Of a DNA stretch of 64,000 bases, positions 1 through 8,121 are shown piece after piece. The position numbers and the translations under genes were made by a program. Source of the DNA: RCIO01 sp965232405 (lineage in GTDB: Bacteria; Pseudomonadota; Alphaproteobacteria; Rhizobiales; Rhizobiaceae); NCBI GenBank assembly GCA_965232405.1, contig OZ246966.1, forward strand, positions 868,001-932,000, given 5' to 3'. The number at the start of each line of letters is the position of its first letter. Positions within the stretch are counted from its first letter, which is position 1. A model generated the notes under the pieces. The model was not told where the DNA came from, searched no databases, and saw only the letters and a list, made by a program, of their open reading frames with translations.

Positions 1-858
1 ACGCTGCCGCGCTTCGGCTACACGCGCGCGGCCGATACTGCGGCAATGCAGGTCGAGCGCCGGATATCGGCCACCTACAAGGACCTGCCGGGCGGCCAGC
101 TTCTTGGCCCGACATTCGACTACACGCACCGACTGCTTGAACCGGAGATCGCCGCCGGCATCGACCCGGAAGCGCCGGAGCAGCGCGAGACCAAAGACGA
201 AGCAATGCCGCGCGTCACCGACATTCTCGCGCATGAAGACCTGATCGAGGATGACGGCGCGGTGCCGCAGGACAAGCCGGTGGCCGACATATCACGTGAG
301 CCGCTGGAATTTCCGCTTGAGCGCGATGCTCGCCTGCAGGCGCTGGCCCGCGGCGACGAAGGGTTCCTGCTGGCGCTCGCCTATTCCACACAGCGGGGCT
401 ATGCGCGCAGCCATCCTTTCGTCGGCGAGATCAGGATCGGCGAGATCGATGTCGAGCTCGATGTGCCCGAACTCCCCTTCCCCGTGCCGCTTGGTCGCGT
501 GCGCGTGACCGAGTGCCAGATGGTCAACCAGTTCAAGGGATCGGCCAAGGCGCCGCCGCAGTTCACGCGCGGCTACGGGCTGGTGTTCGGCCAGTCGGAG
601 CGCAAGGCGATGGCGATGTCGCTGTGCGACCGCGCGCTCAGGGCGAGCGAGCTTGGCGAGGACATTGTCGCGCCGGCGCAGGACGAAGAGTTCGTCATTT
701 CGCACTCCGACAATGTGCAGGCAACCGGCTTCGTCGAGCATCTCAAGCTGCCGCACTATGTCGACTTCCAGGCCGAGCTTGATCTGGTGCGCCGCATGCG
801 GGCCGAAGCCGAAGCGCGCGACGATGCAGAACCCGAACATCAGGAGGCGGCGGAATGA
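1..858 (+). CDS. phnI: C-P lyase core subunit PhnI, C-terminal part (5' end outside window)
   Basis: Open from base 1 in frame 1, so the true start lies upstream. PhnI is a subunit of the PhnGHIJ core complex that, with PhnL, couples phosphonate to ATP to give ribose-1-phosphonate triphosphate. The visible 285 codons cover most of a protein usually about 360 residues long and include the family stretch LPRFGYTR and KDLPGGQLLGPTFDYTHRLL near the beginning. The stop overlaps the phnJ start (ATGA), implying translational coupling. phnG and phnH are expected just upstream. The identification is by sequence recognition plus gene order; confidence is high. Confidence 0.95.
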   Translation, partial: TLPRFGYTRAADTAAMQVERRISATYKDLPGGQLLGPTFDYTHRLLEPEIAAGIDPEAPEQRETKDEAMPRVTDILAHEDLIEDDGAVPQDKPVADISREPLEFPLERDARLQALARGDEGFLLALAYSTQRGYARSHPFVGEIRIGEIDVELDVPELPFPVPLGRVRVTECQMVNQFKGSAKAPPQFTRGYGLVFGQSERKAMAMSLCDRALRASELGEDIVAPAQDEEFVISHSDNVQATGFVEHLKLPHYVDFQAELDLVRRMRAEAEARDDAEPEHQEAAE

Positions 859-1739
859 CCTCCGACATCGCGCAGTACAACTTCGCCTATCTGGACGAAC
901 AGACCAAGCGGATGATCCGCCGCGCGATCCTGAAAGGGATCGCGATACCCGGCTACCAGGTGCCGTTTGCCAGCCGCGAGATGCCGATGCCCTATGGCTG
1001 GGGCACCGGCGGCGTGCAGGTAACGGCCTCGATCATCGGGCGCGACGACATTCTCAAAGTCATTGATCAGGGCGCAGACGACACCACCAATGCCGTCTCG
1101 ATCCGCGCCTTCTTTCGTAAAGTGGCGGAGGTAGCTGTCACGACGGCGACGGCTGACGCAACCATCATTCAGACGCGCCATCGCATCCCCGAGCATCCGC
1201 TGAAGGAGGGGCAGGTGCTGGTCTATCAGGTGCCGATCCCCGAGCCGCTGCGCTTCCTCGAACCCCGCGAGACCGAAACCCGCAAGATGCATGCGCTGGA
1301 AGAATACGGCCTGATGCATGTGAAGCTCTACGAGGACATCGCCCGCCACGGCCACATCGCCACCACCTATGCCTACCCGGTCAAGGTCGAGGGGCGATAC
1401 GTGATGGACCCCTCGCCGACGCCGAAATTCGACAACCCGAAAATGCACATGTCGGATGCGCTGCAGCTCTTCGGCGCTGGGCGCGAAAAGCGCATCTACG
1501 CGATCCCGCCCTATACCGACGTTGTCAGCCTCGATTTCGAAGATCACCCGTTCGAGGTGCAGAAGTTCGACAAGCCTTGCGCGCTGTGCGGGGCAGAGAA
1601 TGTCTATCTCGACGAGGTCATCCTCGACGATCAGGGCGGGCACATGTTCGTCTGTTCCGACACCGATCACTGCGAAAAACGGCAGGAGGACGGCCATCGC
1701 GGCACGATGCCCAACTCGCCGATGGAGGCCGCGGAATGA
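855..1739 (+). CDS. phnJ: C-P lyase PhnJ (radical SAM alpha-D-ribose 1-methylphosphonate 5-phosphate C-P lyase)
   Basis: 294 residues. PhnJ is the radical-SAM enzyme that cleaves the carbon-phosphorus bond of 5-phosphoribosyl-1-phosphonate, releasing the hydrocarbon and the cyclic phosphate. Four cysteines are at residues 242, 245, 267 and 273 (CALC, then VCSDTDHC). This is the spacing of E. coli C241, C244, C266 and C272, which bind the 4Fe-4S cluster and include the thiyl-forming residue, so the enzyme looks intact. Its ATG overlaps the phnI stop, and its own stop overlaps phnK, so phnIJK appear strictly coupled. Confidence 0.97.
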   Translation: MTSDIAQYNFAYLDEQTKRMIRRAILKGIAIPGYQVPFASREMPMPYGWGTGGVQVTASIIGRDDILKVIDQGADDTTNAVSIRAFFRKVAEVAVTTATADATIIQTRHRIPEHPLKEGQVLVYQVPIPEPLRFLEPRETETRKMHALEEYGLMHVKLYEDIARHGHIATTYAYPVKVEGRYVMDPSPTPKFDNPKMHMSDALQLFGAGREKRIYAIPPYTDVVSLDFEDHPFEVQKFDKPCALCGAENVYLDEVILDDQGGHMFVCSDTDHCEKRQEDGHRGTMPNSPMEAAE

Positions 1740-2512
1740 ACGACGAACCACTTCTGCGCGTCACGTCGCTTTCCAAATCCTATGGCGCGCGCGTCGGCTG
1801 CGAGGATGTCTCGTTCGACCTATGGCCCGGCGAAGTGCTGGCCGTAGTTGGCGAATCCGGCTCAGGCAAGACGACGCTGCTCAACTGCGTTTCAACCCGG
1901 CTGCTTCCTTCGGCGGGCACCGTCTACTACCGCATGCGCGACGGCGGCTGGCGCGACCTTTACCGCATGAGCGAGGCGGAACGCCGTTTCCTCATGCGCA
2001 CCGATTGGGGCTTCGTCCACCAGAACCCGGCCGACGGGCTGCGCATGACCGTTTCGGCCGGCGCAAATGTCGGCGAGCGGCTGATGGCGGTCGGCGACCG
2101 GCATTATGGCCGCATCCGGGACACCGCGATCGACTGGCTGGAGCGGGTCGAAATCGCCGAAGACCGCGTCGATGACGAACCGCGTGCCTTCTCCGGCGGC
2201 ATGCGCCAGCGGCTGCAGATCGCGCGCAACCTCGTCACCAGTCCGCGCCTTGTCTTCATGGACGAACCGACCGGTGGTCTCGATGTTTCGGTACAGGCGC
2301 GCCTGCTTGATCTGCTTCGCGGGCTGGTATCGGAGCTGGGCCTCGCGGCGATTGTCGTCACGCATGACCTCGCGGTGGCGCGTCTTCTGTCTCACCGCAT
2401 GATGGTGATGAAGGACGGTCGTGTGGTCGAGACCAGCCTGACCGACCGTGTGCTGGACGACCCGCGCCAGCCCTACACCCAGCTTCTCGTCTCCTCGATC
2501 CTCCAGGTGTGA
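1736..2512 (+). CDS. phnK: C-P lyase ABC-type ATPase PhnK
   Basis: 258 residues from the ATG that overlaps the phnJ stop (ATGA). An upstream in-frame start exists inside phnJ, but the coupled start is far more likely. Walker A GESGSGKTT is at residues 39-47, the signature is FSGGMRQRLQIARNL near residue 152, and Walker B is VFMDEPTGGLD. PhnK belongs to the ABC ATPase family but acts with the soluble C-P lyase core, binding PhnJ, rather than with a membrane permease. No permease gene adjoins it, which fits that role. Confidence 0.95.
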   Translation: MNDEPLLRVTSLSKSYGARVGCEDVSFDLWPGEVLAVVGESGSGKTTLLNCVSTRLLPSAGTVYYRMRDGGWRDLYRMSEAERRFLMRTDWGFVHQNPADGLRMTVSAGANVGERLMAVGDRHYGRIRDTAIDWLERVEIAEDRVDDEPRAFSGGMRQRLQIARNLVTSPRLVFMDEPTGGLDVSVQARLLDLLRGLVSELGLAAIVVTHDLAVARLLSHRMMVMKDGRVVETSLTDRVLDDPRQPYTQLLVSSILQV

Positions 2513-2514
2513 CC

Positions 2515-3222
2515 ATGACTACGCCAATCGTCGTTTCGGAAGTCACAAAGACCTTCACCATGCACCTGCAGGGGGGCGTGAAACTCGTCGTCGTGCAGGA
2601 TGTTTCCTTTTCGCTCAAGGCGGGTGAGTGCGCGGTGCTGGGCGGACCTTCCGGCGCGGGCAAGAGCTCCATCGTCAAGATGCTCTACGGCAACTACGCC
2701 GTGGACACAGGCCAGATCATCGTCAGCCATCACGGTGAACTGGTCGATCTGGCGGCCGCCGATCCACGCGCGGTGATTGCAATTCGGCGCGACACGATCG
2801 GCTATGTCAGCCAGTTCCTGCGCACCATTCCCCGCGTGTCGGCAGTGGATGTTGTCGCGGAACCGCTGGTTGCGCGGGGCGTCGACCACGAAACTGCAGC
2901 CCGCCGCGCCAGTGACATGCTGTCCCGTCTCAACCTGCCGAGGCATCTGTGGCAACTGCCGCCGGCCACCTTTTCCGGCGGCGAGCAGCAGCGGGTGAAC
3001 ATTGCGCGCGGCTTTATCACCGACCATCCGATATTGCTGCTCGACGAACCGACCGCCTCGCTCGACGCCGCCAACCGGCAGGTCGTCATCGACATGATCG
3101 AGGAAAAGAAGAAGGCTGGCGTGGCGCTGCTCGGCATCTTTCACGACCATGATGTGCGCGAGGTCGTCGCTGATCGTGTGATCGACGTGACCGAATTCGC
3201 CCCGAAGGACATCGCCGCGTGA
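2515..3222 (+). CDS. phnL: Ribophosphonate triphosphate synthase subunit PhnL (ABC-type ATPase)
   Basis: 235 residues from ATG 2515. A GTG at 2509 that overlaps the phnK stop as GTGA would add two residues and is a real alternative, because the next gene uses that arrangement. Walker A GPSGAGKSS is at 44-52, the signature is FSGGEQQRVNIARGF and Walker B is ILLLDEPTASLD. PhnL works with PhnI, G and H to transfer phosphonate to ATP, displacing adenine. The sequence closely follows known PhnL, for example the stretch GYVSQFLRTIPRVSA. It is the fourth gene of the coupled phnIJKL block. Confidence 0.95.
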   Translation: MTTPIVVSEVTKTFTMHLQGGVKLVVVQDVSFSLKAGECAVLGGPSGAGKSSIVKMLYGNYAVDTGQIIVSHHGELVDLAAADPRAVIAIRRDTIGYVSQFLRTIPRVSAVDVVAEPLVARGVDHETAARRASDMLSRLNLPRHLWQLPPATFSGGEQQRVNIARGFITDHPILLLDEPTASLDAANRQVVIDMIEEKKKAGVALLGIFHDHDVREVVADRVIDVTEFAPKDIAA

Positions 3223-3833
3223 CCAGGCTTTCGGAAAAGCCGCTGGTCCATCCGACCGCCGAAGTCTCCGGATCGACGCTCGGGCGCTACACCGAGATCG
3301 CAGACCGATGCCGTGTGCACGAGACGGTGCTGGGCGACTATTCCTACATGATGCAGGATTGCAGCGCCTGGTGCGCCGAGATCGGCAAGTTTGCCAATAT
3401 CGCGTCGAATGTCCGCTTCAACGCCACCAACCACCCCACCTGGCGGCCCACGCTGCATCACTTCACCTACCGCGCCTCCGACTATTGGGACGACGCCGAC
3501 GAAGAGGGCGAGTTCTTCGATTGGCGGCGCGGAAACATGGTGCGGGTCGGGCACGACACCTGGTTCGGGCATGGCTCCACCGTGCTGCCGGGTGTCACGG
3601 TCGGTGACGGCGCGGTAGTAGGCGCCGGCGCTGTCGTTTCAAAGGACGTCGCGCCCTACATGATCGTCGGCGGCGTGCCGGCGAAGCCGATCCGCGAACG
3701 TTTCGACAAGAAGACCGCAGAGCGCTTCCAGGCATTGGCCTGGTGGGATTGGGAACACAGCCGCCTGCGCGCGTCGCTGGCCGATTTCCGCACTCTTTCC
3801 GCAGACGAATTTCTCGAAAAATACAGCGACTGA
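3219..3833 (+). CDS. Phosphonate-locus hexapeptide-repeat acyltransferase (DapH/LacA-like)
   Basis: 204 residues, starting at a GTG that overlaps the phnL stop (GTGA). The C-terminal half carries left-handed beta-helix hexapeptide repeats (VTVGDGAVVGAGAVVSKDV, then VGGVPAKPI), a xenobiotic/chloramphenicol-acetyltransferase-like fold. This is the transferase commonly found inside phn operons. Its substrate is not established, and acetylation of an aminophosphonate or of a C-P lyase intermediate is only a guess. It is not the GNAT-type PhnO. It is the last gene of the first phn transcription block; a Pho-box-like array follows. Confidence 0.85.
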   Translation: MTRLSEKPLVHPTAEVSGSTLGRYTEIADRCRVHETVLGDYSYMMQDCSAWCAEIGKFANIASNVRFNATNHPTWRPTLHHFTYRASDYWDDADEEGEFFDWRRGNMVRVGHDTWFGHGSTVLPGVTVGDGAVVGAGAVVSKDVAPYMIVGGVPAKPIRERFDKKTAERFQALAWWDWEHSRLRASLADFRTLSADEFLEKYSD

Positions 3834-3860
3834 TCCACAGTTGTGAGCCGGCTCTGTGTA

Positions 3861-3889
3861 TCGTCACGGAACCGTCATGCAAGTGACAT
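3861..3889 (+). promoter_or_regulatory. Pho-box-like array, three 7-mers at 11-bp period
   Basis: TCGTCAC (3861-3867), CCGTCAT (3872-3878) and GTGACAT (3883-3889) are spaced exactly 11 bp start to start. That is the geometry of PhoB direct repeats (CTGTCAT every 11 bp). It ends 71 bp before phnC. The gap has no gene, so this marks a probable phosphate-starvation promoter for phnCDE. Confidence 0.7.
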
Positions 3890-3960
3890 CGCACATTCAC
3901 GTCGGTCCGCTAGCGCAGTTGAGGTTGCGTTATCAACCCAGCGGACAAGGACGGTGCTCG

Positions 3961-4782
3961 ATGCTCAGGCTTGCGGATGTCACACGCCGATTTGGCCACA
4001 ACACCGCCGTCGACGATGTCACGATCGAAATCCCGCAGGGTCAGATGGTCGGCGTCATTGGCCGTTCGGGCGCCGGCAAGTCGACCCTTCTTCGCATGAT
4101 CAACCGTCTTATCGATCCCTCCGAGGGGTCGATTTCTTTTGACCGCGTTGAGGTTTCGGCGCTGAAGGGCGCGGCGCTTAGGTCCTGGCAGCGCGACTGC
4201 GCGATGATCTTCCAGCAGTTCAACCTCGTTCCCCGCCTCGATGTCGTGTCCAACGTTCTGCACGGCACGCTCAACCGCCGCTCGACTGCTGCGACCGTGT
4301 TCAGCCTGTTTCCGCAATCCGACATCCATGCCGCAATCGACATTCTGGACCGGCTGGGCATTGCCGATCACGCGCCGAAGCGCGCCGAAGCGTTGTCGGG
4401 CGGCCAGCAGCAGCGTGTAGCGATCGCCCGTGCGCTGATGCAGGACCCGCGCGTGATCCTGGCCGACGAGCCAATTGCCTCGCTCGACCCGATGAACGCT
4501 CAGGTCGTCATGGACACGCTGCGCCGCATCCATGACGAGGATGGCCGGATGATCGTGTGCAATCTGCACACGCTCGACACCGCCCGCCGCTACTGCGACC
4601 GCGTCATCGGCATGCGCGACGGCGTTGTCGTGTTCGACGGTGCGCCCGAGGAACTCACCACCGCGGCGGCACGCGACATCTACGGCGCCGATGAGACTTT
4701 CTCCGAAAGCGCCACTTCCACAACCATCGAAGCGCTCGAGCCCACCTACGCGTTCGCGCGCGAGGTCGAAGCCGCAATTTGA
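3961..4782 (+). CDS. phnC: Phosphonate ABC transporter ATP-binding protein PhnC
   Basis: 273 residues from ATG 3961, preceded by AAGGACGG. The longer in-frame start at 3856 runs through the Pho-box region and is unlikely. Walker A GRSGAGKST is at residues 34-42, a Q-loop FQQFNLVPR follows, then LSGGQQQRVAIARAL and ILADEPIASLD. PhnC powers import of phosphonates and phosphite through PhnE. It heads the phnC-D-E-E2 transport operon behind the Pho-box-like array. The C-terminal tail after residue 240 is slightly longer than in E. coli. Confidence 0.95.
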   Translation: MLRLADVTRRFGHNTAVDDVTIEIPQGQMVGVIGRSGAGKSTLLRMINRLIDPSEGSISFDRVEVSALKGAALRSWQRDCAMIFQQFNLVPRLDVVSNVLHGTLNRRSTAATVFSLFPQSDIHAAIDILDRLGIADHAPKRAEALSGGQQQRVAIARALMQDPRVILADEPIASLDPMNAQVVMDTLRRIHDEDGRMIVCNLHTLDTARRYCDRVIGMRDGVVVFDGAPEELTTAAARDIYGADETFSESATSTTIEALEPTYAFAREVEAAI

Positions 4783-4836
4783 ACCCCACCATTCCCGCGA
4801 CACCCGTCTGGGGAGCCGTCAAACAGGAGACGCACC

Positions 4837-5739
4837 ATGAAGAAACTGCTCGCAGCCATTCTCACGACCACCGCCCTCGCCTTTCCGGCGATGGCGCAGG
4901 ACATTACGGAGTTCCGTATCGGCATTCTGGGTGGCGAGAACGCCCAGGACCGCCTGACTTCGCATCAGTGCCTGAAGGACTACACCAACGAGACGCTCGG
5001 TGTTGAAGTAAAGCTCTTCACCCCGGCCGACTACGATGGCGTTATCCAGGGTCTACTGGGTGGCACGATCGACATGGCCTGGCTCGGCGCATCGGGCTAC
5101 GCCAAGACCTATCTGACCGATCCTGAGGCGGTCGAACCCGTTCTGGTCAAGACCAATCTCGACGGCTCCTTCTCCTACCACTCGATCGGTTTTGCCCGGA
5201 AGGATTCCGGCATCACGTCGCTCAGGGACATGGAAGGCAAGAAGTTCGGCTTCGGCGATCCCAACTCGACATCGGGCTATCTGATCCCATCGATCGAGAT
5301 TCCGCAGGCGACCGAGGCAACGATGGAAAGCGGCGACTATTTCGGCGAGGTCGTGTTTACCGGCGGCCATGAGCAGACCATCGTCGCGGTCAACAATGGC
5401 GACATCGACGCCGGCGTGACCTGGGCCGACGGCCAGGGCGCCTGGGAAGATGGCTACAATTCCGGCGCTCTGCGCAAAGCGGTCGATGCCGGTCTGGTCG
5501 ACATGAACGATCTCGTCGAGATCTGGAAGTCCAAGCCGATCCCGGAAGGCCCGATCGTGCTGCGCAAGGACCTGCCTGCCGATGTGAAAGCCAAGATGGT
5601 CGAGCTGGTCGGCAACATGCACGAGACCGACGCGCAGTGCGCCTACAACATCGCTGCCGGCGACACCGCTGGTTTCCGCCCGATCACGCATGACGCCTAC
5701 GAGACGATCATCGCCGTCCGCAAGGCCAAGGGCGACTGA
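4837..5739 (+). CDS. phnD: Phosphonate ABC transporter periplasmic binding protein PhnD
   Basis: 300 residues. A Sec signal peptide runs from Met1 to about residue 20 (basic KK, hydrophobic core, AMA-Q cleavage site). The mature part is a type II periplasmic binding protein of the phosphate/phosphonate/phosphite class, with the family stretches GLLGGTIDMAWLGASGY and KFGFGDPNSTSGYLIP that line the phosphonate pocket. It is preceded by GGAGACGCACC as ribosome site and followed by a strong hairpin before phnE. Ligand specificity (2-aminoethylphosphonate, methylphosphonate or phosphite) cannot be read here. Confidence 0.95.
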   Translation: MKKLLAAILTTTALAFPAMAQDITEFRIGILGGENAQDRLTSHQCLKDYTNETLGVEVKLFTPADYDGVIQGLLGGTIDMAWLGASGYAKTYLTDPEAVEPVLVKTNLDGSFSYHSIGFARKDSGITSLRDMEGKKFGFGDPNSTSGYLIPSIEIPQATEATMESGDYFGEVVFTGGHEQTIVAVNNGDIDAGVTWADGQGAWEDGYNSGALRKAVDAGLVDMNDLVEIWKSKPIPEGPIVLRKDLPADVKAKMVELVGNMHETDAQCAYNIAAGDTAGFRPITHDAYETIIAVRKAKGD

Positions 5740-5755
5740 TTATCGTCAGCATTTG

Positions 5756-5786
5756 AGAGACGGGCCTCCAGCCGAGGCCCGTCTCT
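5756..5786 (+). terminator. Strong hairpin between phnD and phnE
   Basis: AGAGACGGGCCTC (5756-5768) pairs perfectly with GAGGCCCGTCTCT (5774-5786) around a 5-nt loop. Only TTT follows, so it is more likely a partial terminator or an RNA-stabilising 3' end for the phnD message than a full stop, because phnE starts 18 nt downstream. Confidence 0.75.
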
Positions 5787-5803
5787 TTGCGTGAGGGGCG
5801 AGC

Positions 5804-6667
5804 ATGACCGACCTGACATTGGGTGGAGCCGGAACCACCGGCGACATCAAATCCGAATACATGGCGATGACGCGCCGCAAGCGGATGTATTCGGGCATCC
5901 TCCTGGTGATCTTCGTCGCCCTCATGGCGGCCGGCTTCAATCTAGCCAATGAGCGGAACGCGGGCGGATTCTGGGAAGGGCTGCCCCGGTTCTTCGATTT
6001 CCCCAGCGAACTGATCGCCGAGGCGATCGAAAAGGGCGCGAAGCTGCCAGAGAATCTCGTGCGCTTCTTCCCTGCCCTTGTCGAAACCATCAACATCGCA
6101 GCCGTTTCCACCCTGCTTGGCGCGATGGGCGCAATCGTGCTGTCGCTGCTCTCTACCCGGGGCCTGGCCCGCTGGCCGCGGCTTATCCCGCTGTTCCGCC
6201 GCATGATGGATATCATGCGCGCGCTGCCGGAAATCGTGGTCGCGCTGGTGCTGATCTTTGTTCTGAGCGGCGGACCGGTGCCCGCAATGATCGCGATTGC
6301 GCTGCATACGGTCGGTGCGCTCGGCAAGCTGTTTTCCGAGGTCAACGAAAACGCCGATCTGCGCCCCGTCGAGGGGCTTTCCAGCGTCGGCGCGAACTGG
6401 ATGCAGAAGATGTGGCTGGGCGTGCTGCCGCAGGTCTCGCCCAATTACCTGTCCTATTCGCTGCTTCGTTTCGAGATCAATGTGCGCGCCTCTGCAATCC
6501 TGGGCTTCGTCGGTGCCGGCGGTCTTGGGCAGGAATTGCGTGTCGCGATCAGCTGGGGCACCGGCCGCTACGATGCGGCGGCCGCCATCTTCATCCTGCT
6601 GTTCCTGACGATCGTCGCAATCGACCAGGTTTCCAGCCATTTCAGAAACAAGCTGGCGAGAGGCTGA
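5804..6667 (+). CDS. phnE: Phosphonate ABC transporter permease PhnE (first copy)
   Basis: 287 residues. An N-terminal membrane segment (about 26-45) is followed by a six-helix BPD permease domain with the EAA-type loop around VEGLSSVGANWMQKMWLGVLPQ and the family end motif GFVGAGGLGQELR. It is inferred to form the transmembrane channel with the second PhnE. The ATG has GAGGGGCGAGC upstream. The next phnE begins one base after this stop, so the two are co-translated. Confidence 0.95.
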   Translation: MTDLTLGGAGTTGDIKSEYMAMTRRKRMYSGILLVIFVALMAAGFNLANERNAGGFWEGLPRFFDFPSELIAEAIEKGAKLPENLVRFFPALVETINIAAVSTLLGAMGAIVLSLLSTRGLARWPRLIPLFRRMMDIMRALPEIVVALVLIFVLSGGPVPAMIAIALHTVGALGKLFSEVNENADLRPVEGLSSVGANWMQKMWLGVLPQVSPNYLSYSLLRFEINVRASAILGFVGAGGLGQELRVAISWGTGRYDAAAAIFILLFLTIVAIDQVSSHFRNKLARG

Positions 6668-6668
6668 C

Positions 6669-8021
6669 ATGGCTGTCACCGACACCGGAGCCGCCGGATT
6701 CAAAGTCGATGCCGAGCGGCTGTTTGCGCGCAAGCGCATGTTTGCCTTCGCCGTTCCGGCTGCTGTTATCGTCTACCTGATCTACGTCTTCTTCGCCTTC
6801 AACATCGGCGGGCTGATCGAACGCGCACGGCTCGACAACGCGCAGATCCTCGTCGCCGACGCCTACAGCCACAAGACCCATGTCGAGCGCGACAACAGGG
6901 TCGGCAAGATCACGGTCGCCATCGAAGGCGAGAACAAGGGAACTTACGCCGACGATGCCTGGCCGGCCTGGGTTCAGCGCGAAGGCGAATCGACGGTCAT
7001 CCACCTCGAAGACGGTCACGTGGTGCGTTTCGACCCCGACGCCGTGCGCTACGAGATACCCGGTTTCGGGCTGCTCGAAGTCGTGCAGGCGCGCTCCGGG
7101 ATCACCATGAACATAGACGAGGACGAGGTTCCGGACTGGATCAACGCCTCCAGTGCCCGCGTGGCGGTGACGACCGATGCCGGACGCCTGACGGTGACAA
7201 AGACGCGCGCCAGCGTGTTCCGCTATTTCTTCGGCTGGGAACTGTTCTGGTTCACGCTCGACAGTCCGTTCTATGGCCTGACCACCGGCGAACTGGTGAG
7301 TCTCGCCCTTTCCGACCAACAGGTGCGGCCCGGCGAAAGCAATCTTTCGGCAATGGCATCCGACTTCTGGAACAATCCGATGTGGCGTCACGGCGATGTT
7401 GCGTGGGCGATCTTCGAGACCGTGCTGATGGCTTTTCTGGGCACCATGGGTGCGGCGCTCATCTCGCTGCCTCTGGCGTTTTTCGCTGCGCAGAACTTCG
7501 CACCCAGCCGGGCGCTACGCTTCGCCATCCGCCGGCTGTCCGATCTCCTGCGCGGTATCGACGGGCTGATCTGGACGATCATTCTGAGCCGCGCATTCGG
7601 GCCGGGACCGCTGACCGGATCGCTGGCAATCCTGCTCACCGACACGGGCACCTTCAACAAGCTGTTTTCGGAGGCGCTGGAAAATGTCGACGACCGTCAG
7701 ATCGAGGGTCTGCGCTCCACCGGCGCCAACGCAATTCAGCGCAACCGGTTTGGCGTGATCCCGCAGATATCGCCGGTGATCATCAGCCAGGTGCTCTATT
7801 ATCTGGAATCGAATACACGCAGCGCGACGATCATCGGCGCAATTGTCGGCGGCGGCATCGGCCTTTTGCTGACCCAAGCGATTCAGACCCAGAAGGACTG
7901 GGAAGAGGTCAGCTACTACATTATCCTGACGCTGATCATGGTAATGGCGATGGACATGCTGTCTGGCTGGTTGCGGGCGAAACTGATCGGCAGCCAGCCG
8001 CGCGGTAGTGAGAGCGGGTAA
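6669..8021 (+). CDS. phnE: Phosphonate ABC transporter permease PhnE, long form with inserted domain
   Basis: 450 residues, far longer than the roughly 260-290 of ordinary PhnE. One membrane helix is at about 20-42. A largely soluble stretch of about 180 residues follows (about 45-230), rich in charged residues and beta-strand-like sequence and probably on the periplasmic side. The BPD permease domain comes after about residue 245, with IEGLRSTGANAIQRNRFGVIPQ as coupling loop and GAIVGGGIGLLL at the end. It starts one base after the first phnE. The soluble insert might dock PhnD, but its function is unknown to me. Confidence 0.93.
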   Translation: MAVTDTGAAGFKVDAERLFARKRMFAFAVPAAVIVYLIYVFFAFNIGGLIERARLDNAQILVADAYSHKTHVERDNRVGKITVAIEGENKGTYADDAWPAWVQREGESTVIHLEDGHVVRFDPDAVRYEIPGFGLLEVVQARSGITMNIDEDEVPDWINASSARVAVTTDAGRLTVTKTRASVFRYFFGWELFWFTLDSPFYGLTTGELVSLALSDQQVRPGESNLSAMASDFWNNPMWRHGDVAWAIFETVLMAFLGTMGAALISLPLAFFAAQNFAPSRALRFAIRRLSDLLRGIDGLIWTIILSRAFGPGPLTGSLAILLTDTGTFNKLFSEALENVDDRQIEGLRSTGANAIQRNRFGVIPQISPVIISQVLYYLESNTRSATIIGAIVGGGIGLLLTQAIQTQKDWEEVSYYIILTLIMVMAMDMLSGWLRAKLIGSQPRGSESG

Positions 8022-8050
8022 CCGCCGCCTTTGCGCGATCGTTCGCGAAA

Positions 8051-8068
8051 TCGTCATGCAAATCGCAT
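8051..8068 (+). promoter_or_regulatory. Pho-box-like repeat upstream of phnM
   Basis: TCGTCAT (8051-8057) and ATCGCAT (8062-8068) lie 11 bp apart, separated by GCAA, the same linker as in the array before phnC. It sits 53 bp upstream of the phnM start, suggesting phnM has its own PhoB-dependent promoter. Confidence 0.6.
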
Positions 8069-8121
8069 AAGGCGGCTGCCTGCTTGCTTAGACGCCGCCT
8101 ACATAGGGAAAGACACAAAGA

